From: Clostridiales bacterium
GTDB lineage: Bacteria; Bacillota; Clostridia; Christensenellales; Aristaeellaceae
NCBI GenBank assembly: GCA_012729115.1
Contig: JAAYDR010000061.1
Span: 1 to 63,686 of the forward strand
Direction of reading: 5' to 3'
DNA: 63,686 nt
Positions 27,705 through 37,018 of the stretch are shown one piece after another; the first letter of the stretch is position 1, and every line of letters starts with the position of its first letter. The translations under genes and the position numbers were made by a program. The notes below the pieces were generated by a model. That model had not been told where the DNA came from. It made no database searches and saw nothing but the letters and a program-made list of their open reading frames with translations.

Positions 27705-28865
27705 CTAGTTCAGGCTGCCCGGAAAGTCTACTTTGTCGGCGAAAGGATTCCCCCCGCCCAGGTGCTCAGCGATTAAGTTTTTAAACTCCTGGCGAGATTT
27801 CACTCCCGCATCGGTGAAAATTTTACCGAGGCGATAGCGCAGCGTACTGCCGCTGATGAATAGTTCCTCAGCAATCTGTTCGTAACCATGATGACCCATG
27901 AGGCCTTTTATGATGCCCATGTCAATTTCGTCCCGTTGAGAAATGCAGTTTTCGATGCCCACCAACGCTGCGATGGTGGGATTGTGATAAAAGCGGTCTG
28001 CCGGTAAACTGGGGGACTTGATACCCTTGCCTGCCTCAATGCGTATGCCCGCTGTGCTTTCCCGGGCCAGAATACGGCTGGGTACGGTTATTTTTAGCGC
28101 TTTCAGGCGGGATACGTCATTGAGGGTCAAAAAGCGCCAGGCATTAAACGCCTGCTCACCCACCCCAAGCATATCCATGGTCATCGAGGTAATACTGGGG
28201 CGATAGAATTGGCCGATGGACATGTTGCCAAAGGAGGCTACAAATAGATCCCCCGGTACCGCAAGGCCGTTGGCCTTGCATTGGTTGATAAAGCAGATCG
28301 ATATCACGTCGTTGGGGCAGATCACAGCATCGTAACGGTCCGCTACTCTTAAAAAGGCGTCGAAGCTGGATTGTGGTTCATACTGCCAGAGGAAAGCATC
28401 ATCCTCAGTAAGCAGTTTTCCCCATGCGGCAACAGCACTCATGGCGGCATGGTAACGGAAATTGTCGTTGATGGAATTGGAACCGAAGCCCACCAATGCC
28501 AGCCGCTCCTTGCCGCATTGGTACAGGTAGTTAACTAGTTGCTGGGTTTCAGCCCTGCGGGAAGGGGTGGCACAGGAAACGTCGGGGCCAAAAGGTTCGC
28601 TATCTGTTCCAGCCAGCACGATATGCCTTTCTGCTGCCCGCAACCGGGAAATGACATCCTGAAGAAAGGGCATGGACGCACTGGTAAGTATGGCCACTGA
28701 TGCCAGAGAGGAAAAATCAATGGAGGTGAGACTTTCCTCCGAGTAAAGAGACAAGTGCATCCCCTGTTTGGCAGCAGCGGTACGAATGCCTTGGATGGCG
28801 TTGGCATATTGGGTGGAAGCGGCTGACTTTTGATCAAAAAAAACAGGGATGAGCAAATCTTTCAC
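27705..28865 (-). CDS. Transcription regulator: periplasmic-binding-like sensor with C-terminal LuxR-type helix-turn-helix
   Basis: The product has 386 residues. Residues 1 to about 275 resemble the sugar-binding sensor of LacI regulators (KERLALVGFGS, YDAVICPNDVIS, DLFVASFGNMSIGQ). There is no N-terminal DNA-binding domain; instead residues about 311-366 form a LuxR/GerE-like helix-turn-helix (YEQIAEELFISGSTLRYRLGKIFTDAGVKSR, given here in pieces of one domain). The start GTG 28865 is 10 bases from GGAGG and gives the same N-terminus as its paralogue at 43851. It lies between the aldolase gene and the divergent catabolic operon, so it probably senses that pathway's substrate. Confidence 0.75.
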   Translation of the reverse strand: MKDLLIPVFFDQKSAASTQYANAIQGIRTAAAKQGMHLSLYSEESLTSIDFSSLASVAILTSASMPFLQDVISRLRAAERHIVLAGTDSEPFGPDVSCATPSRRAETQQLVNYLYQCGKERLALVGFGSNSINDNFRYHAAMSAVAAWGKLLTEDDAFLWQYEPQSSFDAFLRVADRYDAVICPNDVISICFINQCKANGLAVPGDLFVASFGNMSIGQFYRPSITSMTMDMLGVGEQAFNAWRFLTLNDVSRLKALKITVPSRILARESTAGIRIEAGKGIKSPSLPADRFYHNPTIAALVGIENCISQRDEIDMGIIKGLMGHHGYEQIAEELFISGSTLRYRLGKIFTDAGVKSRQEFKNLIAEHLGGGNPFADKVDFPGSLN

Positions 28866-28900
28866 TTGGTTTTCGCCTCCAATCCCCAAATGGATATAAT

Positions 28901-28929
28901 AGTATAAAGTATATTCACAAATAAAGCAA
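28901..28929 (-). promoter_or_regulatory. Promoter of the first regulator gene
   Basis: Minus strand TTGCTT, 17-base spacer, TATACT, 36 bases before the GTG start. Confidence 0.55.
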
Positions 28930-28966
28930 GACGAAATCTTCCGGCGGCCAATGTGGCTTCTTCACG

Positions 28967-28995
28967 TTGAGGGAGAGTGACGGATACCTTACAAT
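28967..28995 (+). promoter_or_regulatory. Promoter of the MBL-SDR-dehydratase-FdrA operon
   Basis: TTGAGG, 17-base spacer, TACAAT, 29 bases before the MBL start. Divergent from the regulator promoter; the two -35 elements are about 40 bases apart. Confidence 0.55.
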
Positions 28996-29023
28996 TATTA
29001 CACAGGAAAGGAAGCGGATGTGA

Positions 29024-29902
29024 ATGATAAGCTTTGAGCTCATTACGCCGGAGCTCTACCAGCTGCAAGTCCCCTTTCCGGGCTGCTGGACAGGGGTCAC
29101 GCTGGTGCGCGGTACTCAGAATGTGCTGGTGGACAGCGGAGGCTCCGCTGAAACGGTGGATGGTTGCATCGTGCCCGCCCTGGAAGATGTGGGGTTAGGG
29201 CCCAGTGACATTGATTTTCTGGCGCTCACACATATTCATGGCGATCATGTGGGTGGTTGTTCGCGCTTGAAAGCTCTTGCACCGGCAATCAAGGTAGCGG
29301 TTTTTGCTGAGTCCTTGGATCGGATACGGAATCCAAAAGCCTATTCCCGGCAGATCCGGGAACGTTTTTCCGGCCATGGCGCACCTGTGCCCGCCTTGCT
29401 GGAGGGTGTTGAGCCCGATGTACTGCTACAGGATGGAGAAATGTTATCGACTTTGCGTCTTGTGCATACACCTGGCCACGATACGGATAGTTGCAGCTAC
29501 CTGGATGAACGAACCCGCACGCTGATCACCGGAGATTCCCTCCAGCTAAACGGCACCGTATCCCAGGGTTGCGCGCTGCTGATGGATGCGGCTCGCTATC
29601 AGTATACATTGCGACGCCTTCAGGACATGGACATCCACAATATTCTTTGCGGACACCCGTTTCTTCCTCTGGGTGACCGGGCTATGGGGCCCGCTGCGGT
29701 GAGGGCATATTTGTCTGCGTGTACCGCCTGTGACGCCCATGACCGGGGTTTTGTAGAAGGAATGCTGGCTGCAGGGAAGACGAATGCCGCCTTCATCGCT
29801 CGGGCGCTGATTCATGAGATAGGGGGTCGGGAGCCGGAGCATCTGTTTCTTCCGCTGCATACGGTTACGGAATATATCCACAAAAGGAGTCGGTGCTTAT
29901 GA
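29024..29902 (+). CDS. MBL-fold metallohydrolase
   Basis: The product has 292 residues with the metallo-beta-lactamase metal motifs: THIHGDHVGG (HxHxDH), HTPGHD, TGDS and CGHPF. A fused C-terminal helical part (about 225-292) follows, as in many glyoxalase-II-like or lactonase-like members. It is the first gene of the catabolic operon and overlaps the SDR gene by ATGA. A lactonase or thioester/ester hydrolase step on a sugar acid fits the context but is inference. AAGGAAG precedes the start. Confidence 0.82.
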   Translation: MISFELITPELYQLQVPFPGCWTGVTLVRGTQNVLVDSGGSAETVDGCIVPALEDVGLGPSDIDFLALTHIHGDHVGGCSRLKALAPAIKVAVFAESLDRIRNPKAYSRQIRERFSGHGAPVPALLEGVEPDVLLQDGEMLSTLRLVHTPGHDTDSCSYLDERTRTLITGDSLQLNGTVSQGCALLMDAARYQYTLRRLQDMDIHNILCGHPFLPLGDRAMGPAAVRAYLSACTACDAHDRGFVEGMLAAGKTNAAFIARALIHEIGGREPEHLFLPLHTVTEYIHKRSRCL

Positions 29903-30690
29903 AAAAGTCGGTTCTTATTACGGGCTCCTCCCATGGCATTGGTGCGGCGGCAGCGCTGGCTTTCGCCAAGGAAGGGTACGATGTTGGGGTCAATTATTTC
30001 GCTTCCCCTCAAGACGCTTTAAAAGTGGCGGAGCAATGCCGGGGGGCTGGTGTGAATGCCCGGATCTATCAGGCGGATGTTTCCAAGCGGGATGAGTGCG
30101 AGAGGATGCTTCACGCATTTATCGAAGATTTCGGCAAGATCGACGTGCTGGTCAACAACGCAGGCGGCGCGCAGCGAATGCCCAAAGGCGGTTTTGCGGA
30201 TATGCCCATGGAATACTGGGACCAGCAGATCAATTTGAATCTGAACGCTGCTGTGTATTGCGCTCACGTGGCCGCCAAGGACATGATCGACAAAAAGACC
30301 CGGGGAGCAATCATCAATGTTTCCTCCATCCACAGCGAGATCACCTGGGTAAGACGGAAAGCGCTGCCCTACTCCGCCGGCAAAGCCGGTCTGAACATGT
30401 TCACCAAGTCCATCGGCGTAGAGCTGATCAAATACGGCATCAATGTCAACTGCATCGCACCCGGCCTTATTTATACGCAGGTAATGAGCCGCTACAGTGA
30501 CAAGAACGTGGAGGGCTTCCATCGCAAGATCCCGGCCGGATACGGCGGATCGCCAGAGGATATCACCCCCATGATGCTGTTTCTGGCGGACAAGAGTAAA
30601 AGCCGCTTCATTGTTGGTCAGACGATCTTCATTGACGGCGGGCAGTCCATTGACGGAGCCATTGACAACATGCTGGACGAGGAATTTTAA
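29899..30690 (+). CDS. Short-chain dehydrogenase/reductase
   Basis: NAD(P)-dependent alcohol/sugar (acid) dehydrogenase. The product has 263 residues, the classical SDR length. The cofactor motif TGSSHGIG, NNAG, catalytic Ser in INVSSIH and YSAGK (Tyr/Lys) are all present, and the end FIDGG is typical. The start at ATG 29899 overlaps the MBL stop (ATGA); a longer frame from 29893 is less likely. It is coupled with MBL and a dehydratase, which suggests oxidation of a sugar to a lactone or sugar acid, then dehydration. Confidence 0.88.
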   Translation: MKKSVLITGSSHGIGAAAALAFAKEGYDVGVNYFASPQDALKVAEQCRGAGVNARIYQADVSKRDECERMLHAFIEDFGKIDVLVNNAGGAQRMPKGGFADMPMEYWDQQINLNLNAAVYCAHVAAKDMIDKKTRGAIINVSSIHSEITWVRRKALPYSAGKAGLNMFTKSIGVELIKYGINVNCIAPGLIYTQVMSRYSDKNVEGFHRKIPAGYGGSPEDITPMMLFLADKSKSRFIVGQTIFIDGGQSIDGAIDNMLDEEF

Positions 30691-30722
30691 TTACCATCAT
30701 AAATTTCAAGGAGGCAGCTATC

Positions 30723-32399
30723 ATGAAACGGACCTATAAGGATATGCGCAGCAACTGGGAGTTTGGTGAGGCATCGGAGTGCCGCCGGGGTCTGATGCTG
30801 GGGATGGGATATACCGAGGAAGAGCTTCACCGGCCACTGATTGCCGTTGTGAACAGCTGGAACGAGTACAACCCCGGGCATGTTCATTTGAAAGAACTGG
30901 CCGAGCGGGTCAAGCAGGGTGTGCGCGAGGCCGGTGGTCTGCCCCTGGAGGTCATGACCACAGCCATCTGTGACGGCATGGTGCTCAAGGATCCGAAATA
31001 CATCGAGATTCCCAGCCGGAACTCTATTGCGGATCAGGTGGAATTGACCGTGGAGGGTAACTTTTTTGACGGCATGGTAATGCTCTCCACCTGTGATTCC
31101 ATCGTCCCCGGCCATCTGATGGGAGCTGCCCGCCTGGACATTCCCACCATCATCGTTACAGGCGGTTACATGCCCCATGGTCAGTTCCGCGGCAAAGAAG
31201 TCGTGCACATCCGCGCTCAGGACAAGGTGGGCACTGCTGCGGAAGGCAAGATGGACATGGATGAGTATAACGGCCTGATTGCCAACAGCTGGGGTACCTG
31301 CGGGGCTTGTACTTCCATGACCACCGCCAACTCCATGTGCATGATGGCGGAAGCCATGGGATTGACCCTGCCGGGGAATTCCACCATGAGCGCCGTTTCC
31401 AGCGCCATCCGCAAGCTCTCCTACGAGGCAGGCAAGCGGATCATGGCCCTGGTCGAGAAAGGAATTACCGCCCGGCAGATCATGACCGTTGATGCCATCA
31501 AGAACGCCATTGCCGTCAACATGGCCGTCGCCGGTTCCTCGAACCTCATTCTGCATTTGCCGGCTATCGCTCATGAGGCCGGATATGATCTGCCCTGGTG
31601 GAAGTATTTTGATGAGGCATCCAACAATGTGCCGCTCATGAGCCACCTGATGCCCGGCGGCGAATACTCCGTGAAGGATTTTGACTTGGCCGGGGGTATG
31701 CCCGCGTTGATGAAGAACCTGCTGCCCTGCCTGAATGGTGATTGTCTGACCGTTACCGGCTGCACCATCGTGCAGAACGTGGCGGATGCGGTGGTCTACA
31801 ACGATGACTGTATTCGGACCTTGGATAATCCTGTGATGAAGGAGCCGGGTATCGGCGTGCTTTATGGCAACCTGGCCCCGGAAGGCTCAATTTTAAAGAT
31901 TGCTGCCGTTCCGTCCCATCTGATGCATTTCAAGGGCAAGGCCAGGTGCTTTGACAGCCTCCAGGCGGGCCTGGATGCTTTGCGTTCTGGTAAGATCCAG
32001 GAAGGTGACGCCATCATACTGCGCTTTATGGGCCTCAAAGGCCGCTTTGGCACCACAGCCTTCACCTTCCAGGAGGAGCTGAAGGGGCAGAGCAAGCTTT
32101 ACAACTCCTGTGCGATTATCACCGACGGCCGCTTCTCGGGCGGCACCAGCGGCCTGAGCGTGGGATACGTCAGCCCTGAGGCAGCCTTGGGCAGTACATT
32201 GGCAGTGGTTCAGGATGGAGACGAGATCGTCATTGATGTGCCCAGTCGCAGGATGGACGTACAGTTGACGGATGAGGAGATCAGCCGTCGTATCGCCGCA
32301 TTCGAATGGGAGTTCCCCGGTCAGGACTATCCCCGTTTCCTGCGCCTGTTCTCCAAGAACATCGGTTCCATGGCAAAGGGCGGTATCTGGGATGTGTGA
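30723..32399 (+). CDS. IlvD/Edd family dehydratase
   Basis: Iron-sulfur dehydratase family covering dihydroxy-acid, phosphogluconate and sugar-acid dehydratases. The product has 558 residues. Cluster cysteines are seen in ICDGMV, STCDSIVPG and GTCGACTSM, and the family end GRFSGGTSGLSVGYVSPE is clear. It uses the PGHxHL pattern of the clostridial/archaeal IlvD-like branch. No other branched-chain amino acid gene is nearby; the SDR, aldolase and transporter context favours a sugar acid being turned into a 2-keto-3-deoxy acid. AAGGAGG precedes the start. Confidence 0.88.
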   Translation: MKRTYKDMRSNWEFGEASECRRGLMLGMGYTEEELHRPLIAVVNSWNEYNPGHVHLKELAERVKQGVREAGGLPLEVMTTAICDGMVLKDPKYIEIPSRNSIADQVELTVEGNFFDGMVMLSTCDSIVPGHLMGAARLDIPTIIVTGGYMPHGQFRGKEVVHIRAQDKVGTAAEGKMDMDEYNGLIANSWGTCGACTSMTTANSMCMMAEAMGLTLPGNSTMSAVSSAIRKLSYEAGKRIMALVEKGITARQIMTVDAIKNAIAVNMAVAGSSNLILHLPAIAHEAGYDLPWWKYFDEASNNVPLMSHLMPGGEYSVKDFDLAGGMPALMKNLLPCLNGDCLTVTGCTIVQNVADAVVYNDDCIRTLDNPVMKEPGIGVLYGNLAPEGSILKIAAVPSHLMHFKGKARCFDSLQAGLDALRSGKIQEGDAIILRFMGLKGRFGTTAFTFQEELKGQSKLYNSCAIITDGRFSGGTSGLSVGYVSPEAALGSTLAVVQDGDEIVIDVPSRRMDVQLTDEEISRRIAAFEWEFPGQDYPRFLRLFSKNIGSMAKGGIWDV

Positions 32400-32405
32400 T
32401 AGGCG

Positions 32406-33995
32406 ATGAAGAAGTGGACGACAGACTGCCTGGTGGTTGGCGGGGGCCTTGCCGGATGGTGCGCAGCCCGGGAAATTGTAAACACAGGCGTTCACGTTGC
32501 ATTGATGCATGATGGCATGGGCGCATCTCCCTGGGTTCATGGCATCAATGTTCCGGTGCTCCCGCAGGACTCGGTAGACTGCTTTTTGAGTGATACTCTT
32601 CAAAGTGGGCTTGGGCTCAGCGATCCCCGCCTGGCCAGGGCGCTGTGTGAAGACGCGCCAAAGGTACTGGAGACTTTGCAAGGGATGGGGCTTTCCTTCA
32701 ACCGAAAAGGGGAGGAGTACCAGCTCTTGCGCCCTTTGGGGTCCAGCCATCCACGGGTGGTTTCCATTGGCAATGAAACCGGGGTAGCGATTCTGGGAGC
32801 CATAAAGAGGGAGTTGACCGGGCGAGTAGCGGAGTTTCCTCACACCCGGGCTCTCCGACTGTTGACAGGCCCTGGCGGCCTTCAGGGAGTGCTGGCATAC
32901 GATGCCCGGGCGCGGGAATGGATTGGGGTAAACACAAAGGCAGTGGTGTTGGCTTGCGGCGGCTTCTGCGGTCTTTATCCCTTTACCACCAATAAGCGGG
33001 ACTCCGGCGGAGACGGACCTGCCATGGCCTATGGAGCGGGCGCAGTCCTGCGGGATATGGAATTCATTCAATTTGAGCCCAGTGCAGCGGTCTGGCCTCC
33101 CCAACTCATGGGTACCAGCGTTATTACAACCTTGTTTTTTGAGGGCGCCGTGTTGCGCAACAATCAAGGAGAGCGTTTTATGACTCGCTATGGCCTGGAA
33201 GCGGAGCGGGTGGGCAAGGATGTTTTGGCTCGATGCATTGCGGCGGAGATTACAGCGGGCCTGGGTACGGAGCACGGCGGTGTGTATTTTGATGCCACGG
33301 CTGTTGATGTAGGTACGCTGGAGCGGGATTATCCCATGTATCTGCGGCGTTATCGGGATGTGGGCATCGATTTGTCCATCAGCCCTGTGGAGTTGGCGCC
33401 TGCTCCCCATACATCTCTGGGTGGCGTCGCGACAGACGAGAATGGGCGCACCTGTGTGCCGGGCCTCTTCGTCTGCGGCGAGAGCATGGGTGGACTGCAT
33501 GGAGCCAATCGTATCGGAGGCAGTGCAGGATTGGAAACGTTGGTATTCGGTTTCCGATCTGGCCGTCAGGCCGCTGCGTGGGCCAAGGAGACGGCCCCTA
33601 TGACGGCAGATATTCAAACGCCCATATCAAGTGGGGCCTCCATTCGTGAGGCACTGATACAGCTTCGGACAGGGATGCAAAAAGTGCTGGCAGAGGCTGC
33701 AGGCCCTCTGCGGGAAGGTCCTGCGCTGGAAAAGGCAGAGAAAACCCTTCGGCAGGAGTTGAATGAAGCCTGCAAGCTTCGGGGTGCTGACTCCGAGGAG
33801 GTCTTTTTGCGGCTGAGACTGGAGAATGATCTGATCACCGCCCTGATGGTCTGCGCGGCAGCCAGAGCCCGGGAAGAAACCCGGGGCTGCCATGCTCGGG
33901 AAGATTTTCCTGAAGCAAACAAGGAACTCCTGCGTGTGACACTCCGGAAGGGTGGCGAGGGCATTGTGGTGGCAAAGGAGACGATATTGGGATGA
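32406..33995 (+). CDS. Fumarate-reductase/aspartate-oxidase-like FAD flavoprotein
   Basis: The product has 529 residues. N-terminal FAD motif CLVVGGGLAGWCAA, the substrate-domain GERFMTRYG, then HTSLGGVATDENG and GLHGANRIGGSAGLETLVFG as in succinate dehydrogenase/fumarate reductase and L-aspartate oxidase. The helical C-terminal domain ends with the family REETRGCHAREDFP. No membrane anchor or iron-sulfur subunit gene is adjacent, so it may act as a soluble oxidase or reductase of a pathway intermediate. It begins 6 bases after the dehydratase stop and overlaps fdrA by ATGA, so it is tightly tied to both. Confidence 0.85.
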   Translation: MKKWTTDCLVVGGGLAGWCAAREIVNTGVHVALMHDGMGASPWVHGINVPVLPQDSVDCFLSDTLQSGLGLSDPRLARALCEDAPKVLETLQGMGLSFNRKGEEYQLLRPLGSSHPRVVSIGNETGVAILGAIKRELTGRVAEFPHTRALRLLTGPGGLQGVLAYDARAREWIGVNTKAVVLACGGFCGLYPFTTNKRDSGGDGPAMAYGAGAVLRDMEFIQFEPSAAVWPPQLMGTSVITTLFFEGAVLRNNQGERFMTRYGLEAERVGKDVLARCIAAEITAGLGTEHGGVYFDATAVDVGTLERDYPMYLRRYRDVGIDLSISPVELAPAPHTSLGGVATDENGRTCVPGLFVCGESMGGLHGANRIGGSAGLETLVFGFRSGRQAAAWAKETAPMTADIQTPISSGASIREALIQLRTGMQKVLAEAAGPLREGPALEKAEKTLRQELNEACKLRGADSEEVFLRLRLENDLITALMVCAAARAREETRGCHAREDFPEANKELLRVTLRKGGEGIVVAKETILG

Positions 33996-35503
33996 AAAGG
34001 GTGTATCTGGCGAAGAACCGGTATGTGGATTCGGTAACCCTGATGGGCGTAGCAGAGCGGATTCTGGGACGGGAGGGCATAACCGGCGCAGAAAGCGGCA
34101 TGGGCACCCCTGCCAACGTGGAGTTGCTGACCAGCCTGGGCTACCGCGTGCCCGAAGATACATGCAGGAACGATATGATGCTTGCCCTGGATGCGGAGGA
34201 TGAGGAAGCATTGGAAGCTGCACACCGGGCGGGGATGGAGATGCTGGACCATCCTGGCGGCAGGCAGCAAGTCTTGCGGGATTTGCGGGATCTTGAGCTG
34301 GGTCAGTTTGACATAGCCCAGATATCCCTGCCGGGAGAATATGCGGCTGCGGAGGCTCGCAAGGCCATTGAGTTGGGCATGGATGTGTTTATTTTCAGCG
34401 ACAATGTGCCCCTGTCTCAGGAGCGGGAGCTCAAGGAGTTTGGACGTACCAGAGGGAAACTTGTGATGGGGCCGGATGCCGGTGTAGGCCTGATGGGTGG
34501 CGTTGCGCTGGCGGCAGGCAGTATTGTGCGCAAGGGTGCCGTAGGCATTGTGGCGGCCAGTGGAAGCGGGGCTCAGGAGGTGGCCTGCCTCATCGAGCGG
34601 TTGGGTGCCGGTGTCAGCGCCATCATCGGAGCAGGTGGTCATGATTTGTTGCCCGGGATCGGCGGCATTACTATGCGCATGGGGATGGAACGGCTGGACA
34701 ACGATCCCGATACCCAGGTCATCTGCCTGGTGAGCAAGCTGGCTGACCGGGGGGTTATGGCAAAGGTGCTCACAGATGCGGACAGGTTGAGTAAGCCTGT
34801 GGTAGCGATGTTTCTGGGCGGGGGTGAAGAGATCTTCCAAGGGAGCCGGGTCAGAGGGGCATTCAGCCTTCAGGAAGCTGCGGAACTCTGCTGCGAGTTG
34901 CTTACCGGGGAAAAAAGGCATCTGGGCTGGGGCCCGGACGAGGTGGACAGACTGGCGGAAGATTTGCTGAAGGGAATCACCCCTCCCCGGAAATATTTTC
35001 GGGGGCTATACTGCGGTGGTACCTTTGCTGAGGAGGCACTGCTGCTTTTTGCCCGGGAAAATCCGCAGGTGAAACTATACTCAAATATCAATACCCCCTA
35101 TACACAAAAGCTCCCCTCTCATCACCAAAGCATAGGTCATACCCTTGTGGATCTTGGGGCGGAGGATTTCACCGCCGAGGCACCCCACCCGGTTTTTGAC
35201 CCATCTTTGCGTTTGCGCAGGCTGGAGAGGGAGTTGGAAGATCCCCAGGCAGCGGTGATATTGCTGGATTTCATAACAGGTCCGGGGGTGCATCCCGACC
35301 CAATCCTGCCTTTTGTTCGCATGGTACGGCAGCATAGGGACGTCATTTTCATCGCGACCATATGCGGAGCACAAGGCGATCCCCAGAATATCACCCAAGC
35401 CAGAAAGGCTCTTGAAGAAGCAGGTGTAATCATGGCGGATTCCAATCAACTGAGTGCACGGTTGGCTTCGGCCCTGATGGCGGCCCTGGAAAGGAGGCGG
35501 TAG
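33992..35503 (+). CDS. fdrA: FdrA-like protein (oxamate carbamoyltransferase-type subunit, CoA-ligase fold)
   Basis: The product has 503 residues. It contains two succinyl-CoA-synthetase-like domains: GIVAASGSGAQEVACL with IGAGGHDLLPGIGG resembles the SucD core, and the end with GPGVHPDPILPF resembles the ligase-type domain. The SucD phospho-histidine loop (GHAGA) is not visible. From established work as I recall it, E. coli FdrA, YlbE and YlbF (AllFGH) together form oxamate carbamoyltransferase. Here the companions DUF1116 and DUF2877 follow. The start overlaps the flavoprotein stop by ATGA. The real substrate may differ, since allantoin genes are absent. Confidence 0.85.
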   Translation: MKRVYLAKNRYVDSVTLMGVAERILGREGITGAESGMGTPANVELLTSLGYRVPEDTCRNDMMLALDAEDEEALEAAHRAGMEMLDHPGGRQQVLRDLRDLELGQFDIAQISLPGEYAAAEARKAIELGMDVFIFSDNVPLSQERELKEFGRTRGKLVMGPDAGVGLMGGVALAAGSIVRKGAVGIVAASGSGAQEVACLIERLGAGVSAIIGAGGHDLLPGIGGITMRMGMERLDNDPDTQVICLVSKLADRGVMAKVLTDADRLSKPVVAMFLGGGEEIFQGSRVRGAFSLQEAAELCCELLTGEKRHLGWGPDEVDRLAEDLLKGITPPRKYFRGLYCGGTFAEEALLLFARENPQVKLYSNINTPYTQKLPSHHQSIGHTLVDLGAEDFTAEAPHPVFDPSLRLRRLERELEDPQAAVILLDFITGPGVHPDPILPFVRMVRQHRDVIFIATICGAQGDPQNITQARKALEEAGVIMADSNQLSARLASALMAALERRR

Positions 35504-35504
35504 C

Positions 35505-35663
35505 ATGGAAGAGAAGGATCCAAAACCCAGGGTGGTCAATGTGGGCATTCAGGCCTTTTATGAGGCGCTGCTTGCCCAAGGAGTGGAGTGTGCCCAGATC
35601 CAGTGGCATCCCCCCGCACAGCAGAGCGAGGAGATCCAAAGCCTGTTGGATATGTTTTTGTAG
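35505..35663 (+). CDS. Small 52-residue protein, detached FdrA-type terminal domain
   Basis: ATG 35505 lies 1 base after the fdrA stop, and AAGGAGG sits 7 bases upstream, so it is very probably translated. The product has 52 residues with VVNVGIQAFYEALLAQG and QIQWHPPA, a pattern (NVG-F-QG-W-PPA) I associate with the terminal segment of longer FdrA proteins. It ends right before the DUF1116 ribosome binding site. A separate subunit or a domain split from FdrA is the likely explanation; a frameshift is unlikely because it has its own ribosome binding site. Confidence 0.7.
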   Translation: MEEKDPKPRVVNVGIQAFYEALLAQGVECAQIQWHPPAQQSEEIQSLLDMFL

Positions 35664-35680
35664 GAGGGGACGATGCCTCA

Positions 35681-36940
35681 ATGATGGATGTTCGCGAAAG
35701 AATAAAGGCTGCTAATGACGCTGCGGTTCATTGCATTATTGATTCGGATCCCTATTGGGTAGATGTGCAGCCTGCGGGAGAATGCGTGGAAGGCTTGGAG
35801 GATCATATGATCCTGCACTCGGGCCCCCCCATTGACTTTGAGGATATGGTGGCGTTGCATCGCCGGGGGATGGTCAGCGCCATGCTCTTTGAGCATTGGG
35901 CCAGGGATGAAAAGGAGGCCGTGGAGCGCATCCGTGCCGGAGAGGTAAAGATCGAGTCGGCATTGGATCACAACACGGTAGGCGCGGGAACGGGTATCAT
36001 TACCAAGTCCGTGATGATGAATGTAATCCAGGATCGCCATTCTGGCAAACGTGCTTGCACCTTTCCGGCAGAAGGGCCATATCAGGGCGGCTTGTGCGGC
36101 TGGGGGCTGTATAGCGAAGAGATAGCTGAAAACTTACGAATCATGCGGGAGGAACTTTTTCCCGTGCTGCGGGAAGTGCTGCACAAGCGCGGAGGCATGG
36201 CTCTCAAACCCATATTGGCAGAAGGGATGCAAATGGGGGATGAGAACCATACCCGTCAGACAGCAGCGGATCTTTTGTTTGACAAGCAGATTCTGCCCGA
36301 CCTTTTTGCCCTGGATCGCCCCAAGGAAGAGATTCTGAAAGTTGTCCGATATATCGTGGAAACCCCCCGTTTTTTCCATTGCTATGGCCAGGGGGCATCC
36401 CGCTCCGCGTTGATGGCAGCGGATGATACGCCCTACTCCACCATGGTAATCGCTATTTGCGGCAACGGAGTGGAGTTCGGTATCAAGGTGGCGGGTATGC
36501 CGGGACAGTGGTTCACAGCCCCTGCTCCCATGATGGAGGGCCGTTACACCTCCACCCATTATACCAAGGCGGATCAACTGCCCTGGATCGGAGACAGTTG
36601 TGTGGTGGAATGCGCGGGTATGGGTGGCTTTGCTGCGGCAGCAAGCCCCATTGTGTGCAACTTAAGGGGCATGACCCTTAAGGAGTCCATCGCCCAGACT
36701 CGTGAGATGGAAGAGATATCCATTGGGAAAAACCCGAATTTTCCCATCCCAAACCTGGATTTCAGCTTCCTGCCTGTGGGCATCGACATCCGGCTTGTCC
36801 TGAAAACCGGGATCAGTCCGGCGATTCACGGTGGGATGTTCAACCGGGAGGGAGGCCTCATCGGAGCAGGCATGGCCAGGGTCCCCATGGAATGCTTCCA
36901 GAAGGCCATGAAGGCTTTTAGTGTCCAATATGCGGGCTGA
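35681..36940 (+). CDS. DUF1116 protein (YlbE/AllG-like)
   Basis: The product has 419 residues from ATG 35681, the same length as E. coli YlbE as I remember it, and the conserved segments PYWVDVQPAGE, LHSGPP, FEHWARDEKEA and GGMFNREGGLIGAG match that family. YlbE is reported to be one subunit of oxamate carbamoyltransferase. The ribosome binding site GGAGGGG is 11 bases upstream, inside the end of the small ORF. Upstream in-frame codons back to 35588 overlap the small gene and are rejected. A terminator follows 13 bases after the stop. Confidence 0.88.
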   Translation: MMDVRERIKAANDAAVHCIIDSDPYWVDVQPAGECVEGLEDHMILHSGPPIDFEDMVALHRRGMVSAMLFEHWARDEKEAVERIRAGEVKIESALDHNTVGAGTGIITKSVMMNVIQDRHSGKRACTFPAEGPYQGGLCGWGLYSEEIAENLRIMREELFPVLREVLHKRGGMALKPILAEGMQMGDENHTRQTAADLLFDKQILPDLFALDRPKEEILKVVRYIVETPRFFHCYGQGASRSALMAADDTPYSTMVIAICGNGVEFGIKVAGMPGQWFTAPAPMMEGRYTSTHYTKADQLPWIGDSCVVECAGMGGFAAAASPIVCNLRGMTLKESIAQTREMEEISIGKNPNFPIPNLDFSFLPVGIDIRLVLKTGISPAIHGGMFNREGGLIGAGMARVPMECFQKAMKAFSVQYAG

Positions 36941-36952
36941 GCCCCATCGTAT

Positions 36953-36999
36953 GCCGCCCCGGGGAGAAACGGGCCTCGTTTTTCCACGGGGCGGCTTTT
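36953..36999 (+). terminator. Intrinsic terminator inside the operon
   Basis: 9-bp stem GCCGCCCCG / CGGGGCGGC, extended inward by a further imperfect stem, followed by TTTTATC. It separates DUF1116 from the kinase and DUF2877 genes, which would then be read at a lower level. Confidence 0.75.
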
Positions 37000-37018
37000 A
37001 TCGTGGGAGGTATGGATG

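Noticed and set aside
30723-32399. Missing first iron-sulfur cysteine in the IlvD/Edd protein
   Set aside because: The PGHxHL and CDG pattern is normal for the clostridial/archaeal IlvD-like branch, so this is not a defect.
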